From assembly GCA_015179125.1 (NCBI GenBank), contig WHVA01000011.1, positions 310,001-374,000 on the forward strand: 64,000 nt of DNA, in the 5' to 3' direction. Made by a program: the position numbers and the translations under genes. Each line of letters starts with the position of its first letter. Position 1 is the first letter of the stretch. Positions 10,831 to 20,391 of the stretch are shown piece after piece. The notes under the pieces were generated by a model. That model was not told the origin of the DNA, did no database searches, and was given only the letters and a program-made list of their open reading frames with translations. Origin of the DNA: Gautieria morchelliformis (taxonomy: Eukaryota; Basidiomycota; Agaricomycetes; Gomphales; Gomphaceae).

Positions 10831-13062
10831 TTACCCCTCATGACCCCGGTAGTGGATCAGGTTCGGCATTTCTTCGTATACCGCCTGAAAATTCCGAGGA
10901 TGGTTAGCTGATGCAGACTAGTGGCAGCCAGATCAGCGAATGGCAACTCACCTCGCGATACAGTCCCTCGAATTTCATTCTCAACAAACACTTTCCCATG
11001 ACAGTTGTCCGCTTAGGATGCAGCCATGCGTCCCAAAGGCTACTACTTCTTGGCACGCGATCCTGCAGACTCCTCCTGACGATTGACCACCCACGTCCAT
11101 CATGGTGGAAGCCAAGGACACGAATGAGGCGGTGTAAATGGTTATGGATCAGAGTGTGATACAGTCGCCTCTCCGCATCATGGACGTCGGTAACAGCAAT
11201 GCAATGGTCTGGGAGTGTGTCCAGTGCTACACCCGTTGATGCGAAAAGAGTAGGGGCATGAATGCGCAGCCCGCCAAAGTCGCGGAAGACAAAACCGGTT
11301 AGCTCTCCAGTTACTTTGTTGAAGCGGGCGAGAGTATTTTGGCCATGCGCTTCGAACGCGATACCGTTTATGATCAATGGTGGAAGGAATGCATCGAAGA
11401 TCAAGTTGACGTAGCTGCCAATGAAAATAAGTTGCTAGCTCAAGGTGATAAGATTGGTGGAGCTTACCGTTCAAGAAACATGTGTTTTTTATCGACAGTG
11501 TCCAGCCCAAGGGCTGTGACAATAGCAGGTTCTTCCCCCGCCTTGTCCCCGTATCCGCTTTCTGTCAATGTGGCGGCAAGCACGACGTTCTCCCCGTTCT
11601 CCTCCCCATCATAAGCCTTCCTTATAATGGCCGTACAATGCTTTGCAATATCCGGATCGTTATGACAGTACACCGCACTCGCGACCTCCTCCTCGATGAT
11701 GAGAACCTGTCGATCGATGGCGAGATGTGGAACGATGTCACGGCCGAAACGTGGCCCGGCGTAGGCGGTAAAATGGGAGATAGTGCGTAAGGCAGAGGAT
11801 ATTTTCATTCCAATTGCTAGTTTCAACGTGAGTTCTGGAGAACACGGAAGTGTCAGCGTTCTGGGGTAAAATATGTTAATGATTGTAACAGTAGCCATAG
11901 CACGATACAATCACCTGATGCTAGCCTGTGCGGGTGTCGACACACTGAACTCTAGAGGCATGATGCTGATGTGTGGGAATTTGGCTATGATGTTCGGAAC
12001 CTGCAGCTCGTGAACGGGAAAGAGCATCCGATCTTGGTGCGCCTTGAGGGGCTTCGCTGCATTCTTTGCCGCATATTTCAGAAGTGGGGCTAGAAGCTCT
12101 TCGAAGTGGCCTTGGCTAGACAGGCAAGTACGCGGGATAGACACGAAGCGGACGCGAGGCTGATAGAAGTCATATTGACCAGGGGACAATGAAGGAAGTG
12201 GGGGGATTGTTCTTCGTGCGCGATGCATCTGCTCCGAAGGGTTCAACGGTGGTATATGCGGGGTATATTTGAACTAACAGGATGCGTTGGGTGACCTTCG
12301 ACCAGGGCCCTCTCCCATTCTATTCTCGTTGAGTTTAAGGTGGGACGGCGGGGACAATTCTCATACGCGTGTTCTTACAGGTGTTGTTAAAGGGATAGTA
12401 CAGTACTGAATCCCGGTTTTGAACTCACTTTGCCAGACGAAAGAACTTTGAAGCTCGTGAGCTATGGCATCCCTGATCGCAGGATTAAGCTGGATATTGT
12501 CCGATAATTTCTTCCATAAGTATTGTGGATCCATTGCCAAGGATAAAGTCGTGTGTTTGATGAAGTTATAAAATGGGAGAGACAGTAAATCTGTCTGAAA
12601 TTCGAGCTAATCATTAGGATAGTCAACCGACGAGTCATATCAACTACGGTCGAATGACAGCACCTTTAATACTGGCTCGAAGTTACGATCATCCCGGACG
12701 TCGTAGATCCAGGGTAACATGTCGAGCGGATCAACCAGACCAATCTCATTCACATGGTGGAGGTTCCCAGACGGGTTGAGAATGGGCGGAGTGCGTAAGG
12801 GTACAACGACGAAGATATCCGCCGGGCGGTATAGCTTTTTGAGTGGGACCGTCGTAGGCGTATATTTGCTGGAAAGAATAATGCAGGCACCGACGGAATT
12901 CGCAGACTGGATAGGTATAAATATGGCGCTGAGGAGACCCTCTGTGACGATGCATGCAAGGAGGCGAGAAGCAACTGCAAACGCGGCGCGGTCTGCACAT
13001 GATGTGAGTGAACCAAGCGGGGTCGCTGCAATGGCGAAAGATTGAGCGTTGGAGTGGCTCAT
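10831..13062 (-). CDS. NIS siderophore synthetase, IucA/IucC family (copy 1)
   Basis: NRPS-independent siderophore synthetases use ATP to join a carboxylate such as citrate to an amine or alcohol. Model: exons 13062-12664, 12594-12429, 12373-12279, 12228-11915, 11860-11468, 11414-10952 and 10884-10831, joining in frame to 627 codons. Family motifs appear in order: DPLDM near the N-terminus, EGHPTHP/MHRARR split by an intron (the canonical GHPxHP nucleotide-binding block), LFPVHELQVPN, SSALRTI, AFEAHGQNTL, RDFGGLRIH, and a C-terminal HNHLHRLIRVLG region like the FhuF-type domain. The first intron (donor GTGCTG) is the least certain. The exon layout matches copy 2, which is transcribed divergently. 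Substrate cannot be predicted from sequence alone. Confidence 0.85.
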
Positions 13063-13860
13063 ACGGCTGTATTTGAGGGGGCTATTTGGATGGAGACCAT
13101 AAGCTTAAATCACAATGGGGGGTTCGCTATGGCGTAAACTGGGGTGCAACTTGGGATCAGTACGCATCCACGGTCACGGGAGCGCGAGTATCGGGTATGC
13201 AGGAGGATGAGGCCGCTGGAAGGCGACAGGTAAAATATTTATCAAAGGGACTCGTGTTCTAAAAGGCATTACCTGCGCCCCTGCGGCGACCAAGACATTA
13301 TATAACCGGATATCAGATAAGATCATCAAGAGATCAATTAGACGCCATCTTTCGCGGAGTGCAGATTCCGAGCAGCTTTGCCGCTTTTCACCGTGACCCT
13401 ACTTAATCCTTTCACGTTTGTTCTCTGACCCACATCGACTGACACATCTGTGAACTTCCACTCACTCGTGAGTCTTTTTTGACCAAGGGTTTACCCCATC
13501 CTGTGCGTAAGGGTCAGCCGGATACAACGGAAAATCAACGAACTAAGCGTGGGCATGAGGCGTGCACCCACGAGATCAGATAGATGGTTGCTTTATTACA
13601 CAAATTACGGTATACCCGAGTCATGACCATATTGATCTCACCCGAAATCCCTAGGTGTCTTGAAGAGGGCCGAAAAGCATACGCCGAGTTTGCACGTCTA
13701 CTTCATCTGATCATAGGCCGTGTCTTCTTTGGGGAAGCCATTAGTCGGACGGTCTCCTTTCCCTCTCCCCCACACACGTCAGCGACTGTCTGTAATACCT
13801 GGCTTATTATTCACCTCTCCTCGTCTGCTTGGTCAATTCTCGTAGCCTGGTACTTGGAGG
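13063..13860. promoter_or_regulatory. Shared bidirectional promoter of the two siderophore synthetases
   Basis: These 798 bp separate the two divergent start codons and contain no supported gene. They hold one perfect ATCWGATAA site (13312-13320), a near match ATCAGATAG (13575-13583) and a TGATAA on the minus strand (13239-13244). Confidence 0.6.
13312..13320 (+). promoter_or_regulatory. Iron-type GATA factor site (ATCAGATAA)
   Basis: This is an exact match to ATCWGATAA, the consensus described for fungal iron-regulatory GATA factors (Urbs1/SreA/Sre1 group), which repress siderophore genes when iron is plentiful. It lies 250 bp from the copy-1 ATG and 541 bp from the copy-2 ATG. Function is inferred from the match and its context. 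Confidence 0.55.
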
Positions 13861-16175
13861 ATGTTATCTGCTTCCACTCTTGCACCTCCTGACCGTGCAT
13901 CTTTTGCCACTTTGTCGCGTCTTTTGGCATGCCTTGTCACAGAGTCTCTTCTTAAGGCCATTTTTTTAACGTGCCCCAGGCCTCAGTCGTACCTCGTTGG
14001 TGCTGCCATTATATTACATGCCCATGCCAGCAAGCATGAAGGACCTTACTTCCCAGAGGATGTCTTCGCAGTCATCCCTCTCCGCCACATGCCCATATTC
14101 CAGCCCAGAAGTGACACTGAGATTGGGCTCCTCGACCCTCTAGACATGCACCCGTACGTGTATGAGCTCTTGGATGTTGTAAAATCGGACGACAGTCATG
14201 AAATTCAGGCACGTTACCAATATCGCCTATGTCCTTAGTGTTCAGGCTGATCTGGCGGTTCAAGCCTGTCAAGCATCTGTCCCAATGTGCGCTCGACAAG
14301 GCCGACGTCCTCAGTTCGAGGCTAGCAGATTCGGAAGCAGGGAATTTTGTCCGGTCTTCTTCGTCACCCATCCCGGATGATGGACCTTCCACTCAGGCCC
14401 GAACGTCCTCCTCGTGGGTGGATCAGTTTCGCCTGGCACTTTCCCAGATTATTTCAGGCACTACCCATGCGTCACTCACGCTTACTCCTGGCCCACTTCA
14501 TCTGTGGAAAAAGTTTGCGGACGCAATCAATATTGACGAAGACATGCAGGAGGCGGTGGCAGAAGAGCTTAGGAGCTCCGTCGCATGGCAGCGTAAATTA
14601 ATTTCCCCCACAATCCAACGTCACTGACGAGTCATGCACAGAGTACACCTATGAAAATTCTCCCCAACATGCCCCTGTATTTGGGTCTCCAAGCATTGCA
14701 TGGGAGCAATGTATCATAGAAGGACATCCTACCCATCCCGCGAGTCACTTCTAATGGTATGCCATACGCCCAAGTACTCACATGTCCAGTGTTAGATGCA
14801 CAAGGCTCGCCGAGCGATGCTTCCTATCCCGCCAGTTCATCCAGGTGACTACGATTGGCAGCACCCGTTGATCCGCCTCGTTGCTGTTCCACGAGCAAGC
14901 TTATACATTCAGGGCGCTTGGGATGATCTCATCGCCCCATTTTGTGAAGCTGCAGCTAGGAACGCAGCCAGGCCCATTGCCATTCCCGAGGACCATACGC
15001 TTATTCCGGTTCATGCTCTTCAGATACCAAATATACTGGAGAAGTTCCCCGACACAATTTTGCTCTCCAAAGAGTATCACGTCGAAGCCCTCGCCCAGCA
15101 GAGTCTAAGGTATATTTCACCATTCTGAGATTCAGTCTTGCGTGCTGACTACCGCAGGTCGGTAGTCGTACCTTCAGCACTACACGCACACACCTTCAAA
15201 CTCGCGCTTGGGGTGCGCCTTACATCTGCTATGCGCACTATCTCCCCGCCATCTGCATTCTTGGGTCCGCACTTCTCTAGAGAAGTTGTCCCGCGGCTTA
15301 CCTACGACCGGGCTCTACTCGTCGTGCAACGCGAGCTCGCAAGCGTTTCTCACAGACATTCTGACCACGAGATTGCGAAGCATCTAGCGGGTATCGTGCG
15401 TGAAGCGTATGAGAACACTTGTGCAGACCATGGCGAGTGTGCTATTGTGTGCACTGCCCTGGTGGAAACAGCATATAGTGGCGAGGCGGAACTCCCATTG
15501 GTGCAATTGCTATTCGGACTTGATACTGAGGAAAAGCGAATAGCATGGCTTGATACGTGCGCAACTCTCTTCATTCTGTCATCCATTTCTAACGTGGATC
15601 CCTCCACTAGATTTGTCGATGTGTTCTTCAAAGCATTTCTTCCCTCAGTCATCGTCAACGGCGTTGCCTTTGAAGCACACCCACAGAATACGCTTGCGCG
15701 CTTCGACATGCAGACTCGCGAGCTGAAGGGCTTCGTCATTCGCGACTTTGGCGGCCTGCGTATCCATCCACCTACACTGGTTGCGTCCACAGACCTCCAG
15801 ACACTCGACGGCATCATCAAGCCAGGGCATTCTATCATCGCGGAAACGCTCGAAGAAGTGTATACACGACTGTATCATACTCTCATCCACAATCATCTCC
15901 AGCAGCTTATTCGTGTGCTGGACCTCCATTATAATCGTGTAGGCTGGCACATCGTACGGCGTCGGCTAAGTGAGCAGATTCCTGATGGTCATGAGTTGCG
16001 CAAGTTATGGCTCAGCCCAGAGAGCGAGACATTGCCAGGAAAGTCCTTTGTGCGCATGAGGCTGCAGGGGATGTATCGCACTGTGAGAGTTATAATTCTC
16101 ATACATGACAGATACACTGACACATCGCAGCATTTGCATGGCCCATTCCCGAATTTAATTCATTACAATTCGTAG
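13861..16175 (+). CDS. NIS siderophore synthetase, IucA/IucC family (copy 2)
   Basis: Paralog of the divergent copy 1. Model: exons 13861-14178, 14265-14592, 14642-14739, 14796-15109, 15158-15556, 15611-16082 and 16131-16175, 657 codons in frame. Only the first intron is doubtful. Motifs: DPLDM, EGHPTHP/MHKARR across intron 3, LIPVHALQIPN, SAMRTI, AFEAHPQNTL, RDFGGLRIH, HNHLQQLIRVLD. Two oddities: intron 3 (14740-14795) seems to use a GC donor where copy 1 has GT, and AFEAHGQN of copy 1 reads AFEAHPQN here. The introns at 15557-15610 and 16083-16130 are multiples of three without stops, so they can be mistaken for coding, but alignment to copy 1 shows they are introns. The product would be a cytosolic siderophore-forming enzyme. 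Confidence 0.85.
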
Positions 16176-16596
16176 ACGTATTACGCAATCTCCTCGTGTA
16201 CTGTAGTCTTATCTACAGTAAGATGATTACTGTCCACTTAAGAGTGGCGTAAAGCCCTCGATACCATGTCTCCGCAGGCCGTGTGGGACAGCATTGGGCA
16301 GCGGGCTTGAAGGACCCTATCATGATATTCATATCCAGGTTATAAAGCTGGCCGTAGTTTAGGAGGTGCTAGATTTGCTATTATCCTAGTGGGCAGTGAG
16401 CTGGGCGAATACGTACTGCCAAGTAAGAGTTATATATCATGCAGGTCTTTCCTCGAGGCTCATGCGCTCATGAATGATGCAATGAATGGAATCTACGATC
16501 ACAGTAATTATGTAAGTACGCCTCTGATGTGCAATGAAGCTTATTAGGGCGCGTTCGGTAACCAGATCATGAAAATCTGATCTGAAGAAATCATAA
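16176..16596. other. Spacer with a second Harbinger-like terminus
   Basis: No gene is seen. At 16544 the string TTA is followed by GGGCGCGTTCGGTAACC, which resembles a PIF/Harbinger end next to a TTA target site. It is not the mate of the element starting at 16597 and may be the broken end of an older one. Confidence 0.4.
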
Positions 16597-16622
16597 GAGC
16601 CCGTTCGGCGCCGGCATTGCAT
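16597..16622 (+). repeat. Left TIR of the Harbinger element
   Basis: Starts GAGCCCGTTCGGCGCCGG and matches the reverse complement of 19603-19628 except for one base (C versus G at position 15). Confidence 0.93.
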
Positions 16623-16746
16623 TTTCGAGTTTTCAGTTCAGCCGAACAGCCAGGCAATTTCGTGTGATCTGGCTGTGGCAGCCGAACGCAACGCTTGAGC
16701 AAATGTGATTCCAGTGTGATCACGTGAGCAGCGCGCCTCATTAAAA

Positions 16747-16798
16747 CTAGCTTCGTGTATACCTGCTAGCTTCGTGTATACCTGCTAGCTTCGTGTAT
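16747..16798 (+). repeat. 19-bp tandem repeat ending at the transposase start codon
   Basis: The unit CTAGCTTCGTGTATACCTG occurs at 16747-16765 and 16766-16784, with a partial third copy at 16785-16798. The last copy runs into the transposase ATG (16797), so the array forms the 5' leader or core promoter. Confidence 0.9.
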
Positions 16799-18140
16799 GG
16801 ATCCTAGAGTCTCTCACGGATCCGTCCGAAACAGAAGAGCGTCTGAAGAGCTCCAGAGACGTAGAGAACTGACACGAAGGGTCACTCTATATACGCTCAC
16901 GCACGCAATGGCCGCAACAGGATTGTACTACACAAACTACATAGAAAGGCTCCCACTCCATACTTCAATATTGTCAGGATGGGGGTGGGTGAAGGAGCTC
17001 TTAGATGGCCACCCACAGCGTATCAAAGACCAATTAGGAATGCACAAACATGTGTTCCTCAAGCTCTGTTCCGAACTCGCAGACAAAACCGGCCTCGGGC
17101 ATACACGCCATGTTTCAATAGAAGAACAGATTTCTATTTTTCTATATACGGCAGTAACCAATCTCTCTAATAGGAAGATCGCAGAACGCTTCCAACGAAG
17201 TGGGGACACCATTTCGAAGTACGCAGCCCCAAACCTCTAATAGATTGGGAACTCATAGCCTAGTCTTAGGTGCTTCCATAGAGTCCTTTCCGCCCTTGCT
17301 GCTGCCGAGTTCTACAAAGTCTATGTTCAGCTTCCAGATGGAAACACCGCACTTGCTGAGGAGATTGAAAGCAATCCAAAGCTCTTCCCATATTTCAAAG
17401 ACGCACTGGGAGCCATTGACGGTACTCACCTGGATGTTCGTCCACCCCTTGCAGACAAGGCTCGTTACCGAAACCGAAAAGGAACCCTGACTCAGAATGT
17501 GCTTGCCGCATGCACATTTGATCTACAGTATTGCTACATCCTTGCAGGCTGGGAGGGTAGTGTGTATGATGGTGCTATTTTTGAAGATGCTCGGTCCCAC
17601 AACTTGAAGATACCAAACGGAAAGTATTACCTTGCTGATGCCGGTTTTGCATCATGTGATGTACTTCTGGTGCCATACCGAGGAGTCCGGTACCATCTTA
17701 GAGAATGGGAAGCAAGTAAACATAAGTCAGTGTTTCATTCACCCATATATATGTCAATTAATTACCTGGATAGACCAGAGAATTACAAAGAATTATACAA
17801 CCTGCGACATGCATAGGCCCGGAATGTCATTGAACGTATATTTGGAGTCTCACAAAAGCGATTCAAGATGCTGTGCTATGCCAATGAGTATCCTATTGCC
17901 ATACAAGGGTGTCTTATTCATGCACTTTGTGCTCTGCACAACTTTATACGTGTTTATGACATTGACGACACGATAGAATGGGACTTCGCCGAAGCAGATC
18001 ACACATCCACGAGTGGGCAAGGGTATGATGAGGTTACAGGCGTTACACGAGTGGAAACCACAAGGGCTGCCCTTAGGCGTGATGAGATTGCAGAGAAGAT
18101 GTGGGAAGACTACCTGGGAGAAAGGTCCCGGCGCGAGTAG
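16797..18140 (+). pseudogene. Harbinger (DDE_Tnp_4-type) transposase with a premature stop
   Basis: The transposase would cut and paste the flanking element. Exons 16797-17218, 17270-17725 and 17774-18140 join in frame and give a standard Harbinger protein. An N-terminal helical region with a HTH-like segment (NLSNRKIAERFQRSGDTIS) is followed by the first catalytic Asp in GAIDGTHLDV and the second in YYLADAGF, then the NVIERIFG block that holds the catalytic Glu. An in-frame TAG at 17814-17816 lies just before this last block, after LRHA. Translation would stop before the third catalytic residue, so this copy should be inactive. A CAG-to-TAG transition is the simplest explanation. The rest of the frame to 18140 is open, implying recent inactivation. 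Confidence 0.85.
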
Positions 18141-18154
18141 AACTACAAGTTATC

Positions 18155-19365
18155 CTAGTATGCCCCAAATAGAGCTGCCCGAGTACCAATCTCTTCACTA
18201 ATCTGCGCATTGAGCCAGAGTCGCCTCCGAGGCTTGTTACGCATGGCCAGGTACATGTCAGCCGCCGCAGTGTTGCGCATAAAGATATCTGCTACAATAA
18301 TGACCTCAGAATCGGCAAGCCCCTCCTCTTCATCCTCCACCAGCTGCATGGCCTTGGTCTTACGCACCGGTGATGCTGCGAGCGCCAAGGAGCTGCCTTC
18401 GTTCTGTAGAGCGTATGTCATACCTGTAATCGCTGTGCTCATTGCAAACATGGCATCCGCGCCAGATTTCCGTACACGTTTGGGTCCTGGCTTCATCGTT
18501 GTTGCAGCCTTGCATTTCTTATTAGATGTTGGGCCGGGAGCAACCTACGAGTATTACGATGCCATGCCATGCAGCCACAAGACGAGTGAGAGGGGGATCA
18601 GGGAGATGGAGACGAGAGAGAGAGAGGTGCAAGGGAGAGACAAGGGTGAGTACCTAGTGGATAATCATAGATCGGCTCGGCTCACCTTTTCGTCACTTTC
18701 CTCCGCGCTACTGCTCTCATCAATACATTCCCCATCCCGTCCAGAGTCTTCAGGCTCTGGCTCATCGTCATCAATGGTATTGGGGCTCGAACTATTGCCT
18801 CTGAAAACGCCGGCACCCGTGGCGATTATCCCATCCACGAGTTCGGCCATGGTATCATAGAGCGGAAAGGGTTTTTTTTCGAAATGGCTTGGCCTTGGGA
18901 TGAGCCTTTGCATTGTCAATACATTATCACAGTAGATACTGAAGATAATAAACTGCATACCTTCAAATAGACATCCCATACCTCCACCGGTGCTGTGACA
19001 AGCTTTTTGCCGTCGTTCCAGCCAAATCCGGACTGCGAACGAAGCTTCTGGACAATCTTGTATTCCCCCTTAAGCTGTGTGGTATTACTGAGGATAATAA
19101 AGAAAAGAAAAGAAACGGCACTCACTCGTTGCCAGCATGTCTTGCAATGCCCAACGGCCTTCGGTACAACCGGTCTAAACTTACCTGCTAATCCAAGTAC
19201 GACCAGAGTCCATGTAGCGGCTTTCCAGCCGGACTCAGCTTGAACTCCATCCTGTCGTGCCTTGAGGAGAATGTCGACAAGTTCTGCTTCTTCTTGCGCA
19301 GTCCACTCGGCGGTCTCCTTTTTCGGCGGCTTTGCAACTAGAACGACTGGATTGGGCTCGGCCAT
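18155..19365 (-). CDS. Myb/SANT-like DNA-binding protein of the Harbinger element
   Basis: This is the usual second Harbinger gene, whose product helps the transposase bind the element ends and enter the nucleus. The ATG at 19365 precedes a SANT/Myb-like trihelix block (ETAEWTAQEEAELVDILLKA, then SGWKAATWTLVV with a CW-containing third helix). The rest lies in further exons: about 19078-18966 (YKIVQKLRSQSGFGWND, VEVWDVYLK), about 18890-18690 (FEKKPFPLYDTMAELVDGI with an acidic DDDEPEPED tract) and a last exon ending at 18155 with a basic PGPKRVRKSG stretch and a C-terminal helical region. I did not see a disabling mutation, unlike in the transposase. Exact splice positions of the middle exons were not verified. 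Confidence 0.75.
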
Positions 19366-19602
19366 TACGCCAGAGGCAACGGCGGTTGTGGGTGTACTGA
19401 GGACGTCTGAGGGCCAAGGGCAATCTACTTTTTGCGATTGCGAGCAGTTGTGGTCCAAAGCAGTATCGCAAAATAACCGTGAGTATCGCGTTTTGAGAGA
19501 TCGGTTTTCTCCGCGATTGTGTCAGCCGAACAGTCACGCAATCTCACTCAATTTGATAGATTGCACAATCTCCATTTTGGCGGCGCAACCTCAGAATATC
19601 TC

Positions 19603-19628
19603 ATGCAATGCCGCCGCCGAACGGGCTC
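19603..19628 (-). repeat. Right TIR of the Harbinger element
   Basis: The reverse complement starts GAGCCCGTTCGGCGGCGG. It is followed on the plus strand by the TAA target duplication. Confidence 0.93.
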
Positions 19629-19631
19629 TAA

Positions 19632-20391
19632 TTAGCTACTAGCTGAGTGCATGCTTGTATTGAATGTTATGTTGTAAGCTATAAGAGTTTTCAATGGTTA
19701 TTGCCTTGCATTCTTACGGTGCATGAGCGTCCTCAGGTCTAAAATTTGAATGACGAGTGATCAAATCACTTTTGTGTACTTCCGAAACTACCAGCCTGTA
19801 TTTATTTATAGTTGATGACATGTATCCCTTCGACTAGTCACGTGGCATTTTGAACTCCTTTCATCGACCACCGTGACCGCGCAAAGTCCTACAGCTCCCA
19901 CACGGTTACTGAGATATCTGCTTCAGGACGAGGCCTCTCAAGCTTCTGCAGGGCATCAGGGTTAAGTAATAAACCTGCGGCAGCTTGATTAGCACCGGCG
20001 TCTAGGATGAGCTCGGATTTAGCCCACCATCGTTCGTTCGGCCTGGCCATGCTTGGAAGGCCTTTTCTGCGATTGCTGTACAAGATCTAGCTACAAAAAT
20101 ATTCTCGGTAAGTAAGGCTGGATGTTAATCCCGAAGTCATCGGCTGATATCCGTTAGTTTCGGACAAAGAGTGCGGCTTTAGTGGCATCGGCGATCCTGG
20201 TGCGCATGCTTACCAGGAACTACATTGACTCCATTTTTCAGTAGGAAATATCTACTACTGTATTCCAAATGTGAGGGTTATAGTCTGTTGAGATCGGTAG
20301 TAAGCTTTTTTTCTCTTGGGCCGTTTCCGTTTTATCTAATCACCCGAGAACGCAGGCGTCATTTTGATATAAAAACTGTCTGGCTCATCTC
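19632..20391. other. Intergenic region between the Harbinger element and the alpha-kinase
   Basis: No supported gene. It should include the promoter of the alpha-kinase gene near its right end. Confidence 0.5.

Larger units (their letters stand above)
16597..19628. mobile_element. PIF/Harbinger DNA transposon, complete with two genes
   Basis: A 3032-bp element bounded by 26-bp terminal inverted repeats (16597-16622 and 19603-19628, starting GAGCCCGTTCGGCG, one mismatch) and a 3-bp TAA target duplication (16594-16596 and 19629-19631). It carries the two genes expected of the superfamily, a DDE transposase (rightward) and a Myb/SANT-like DNA-binding protein (leftward), with facing 3' ends only 14 bp apart. 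The TIRs are nearly identical, but the transposase has an in-frame stop. Confidence 0.93.

Noticed and set aside
15557-15610. Reading 15557-15610 as coding because the frame stays open
   Set aside because: The segment has GT-AG ends, is 54 nt, and the paralog has an intron at the same place. Removing it aligns the two proteins.
5869-16175. A functional gene cluster joining TPR-CHAT and the siderophore genes
   Set aside because: There is a 1.1-kb gap, no shared promoter and no known link between the families. Adjacency alone is not evidence.
18210-18860. 216-codon plus-strand ORF
   Set aside because: It lies antisense to the Myb/SANT gene of the Harbinger element and has low-complexity Ser content only.
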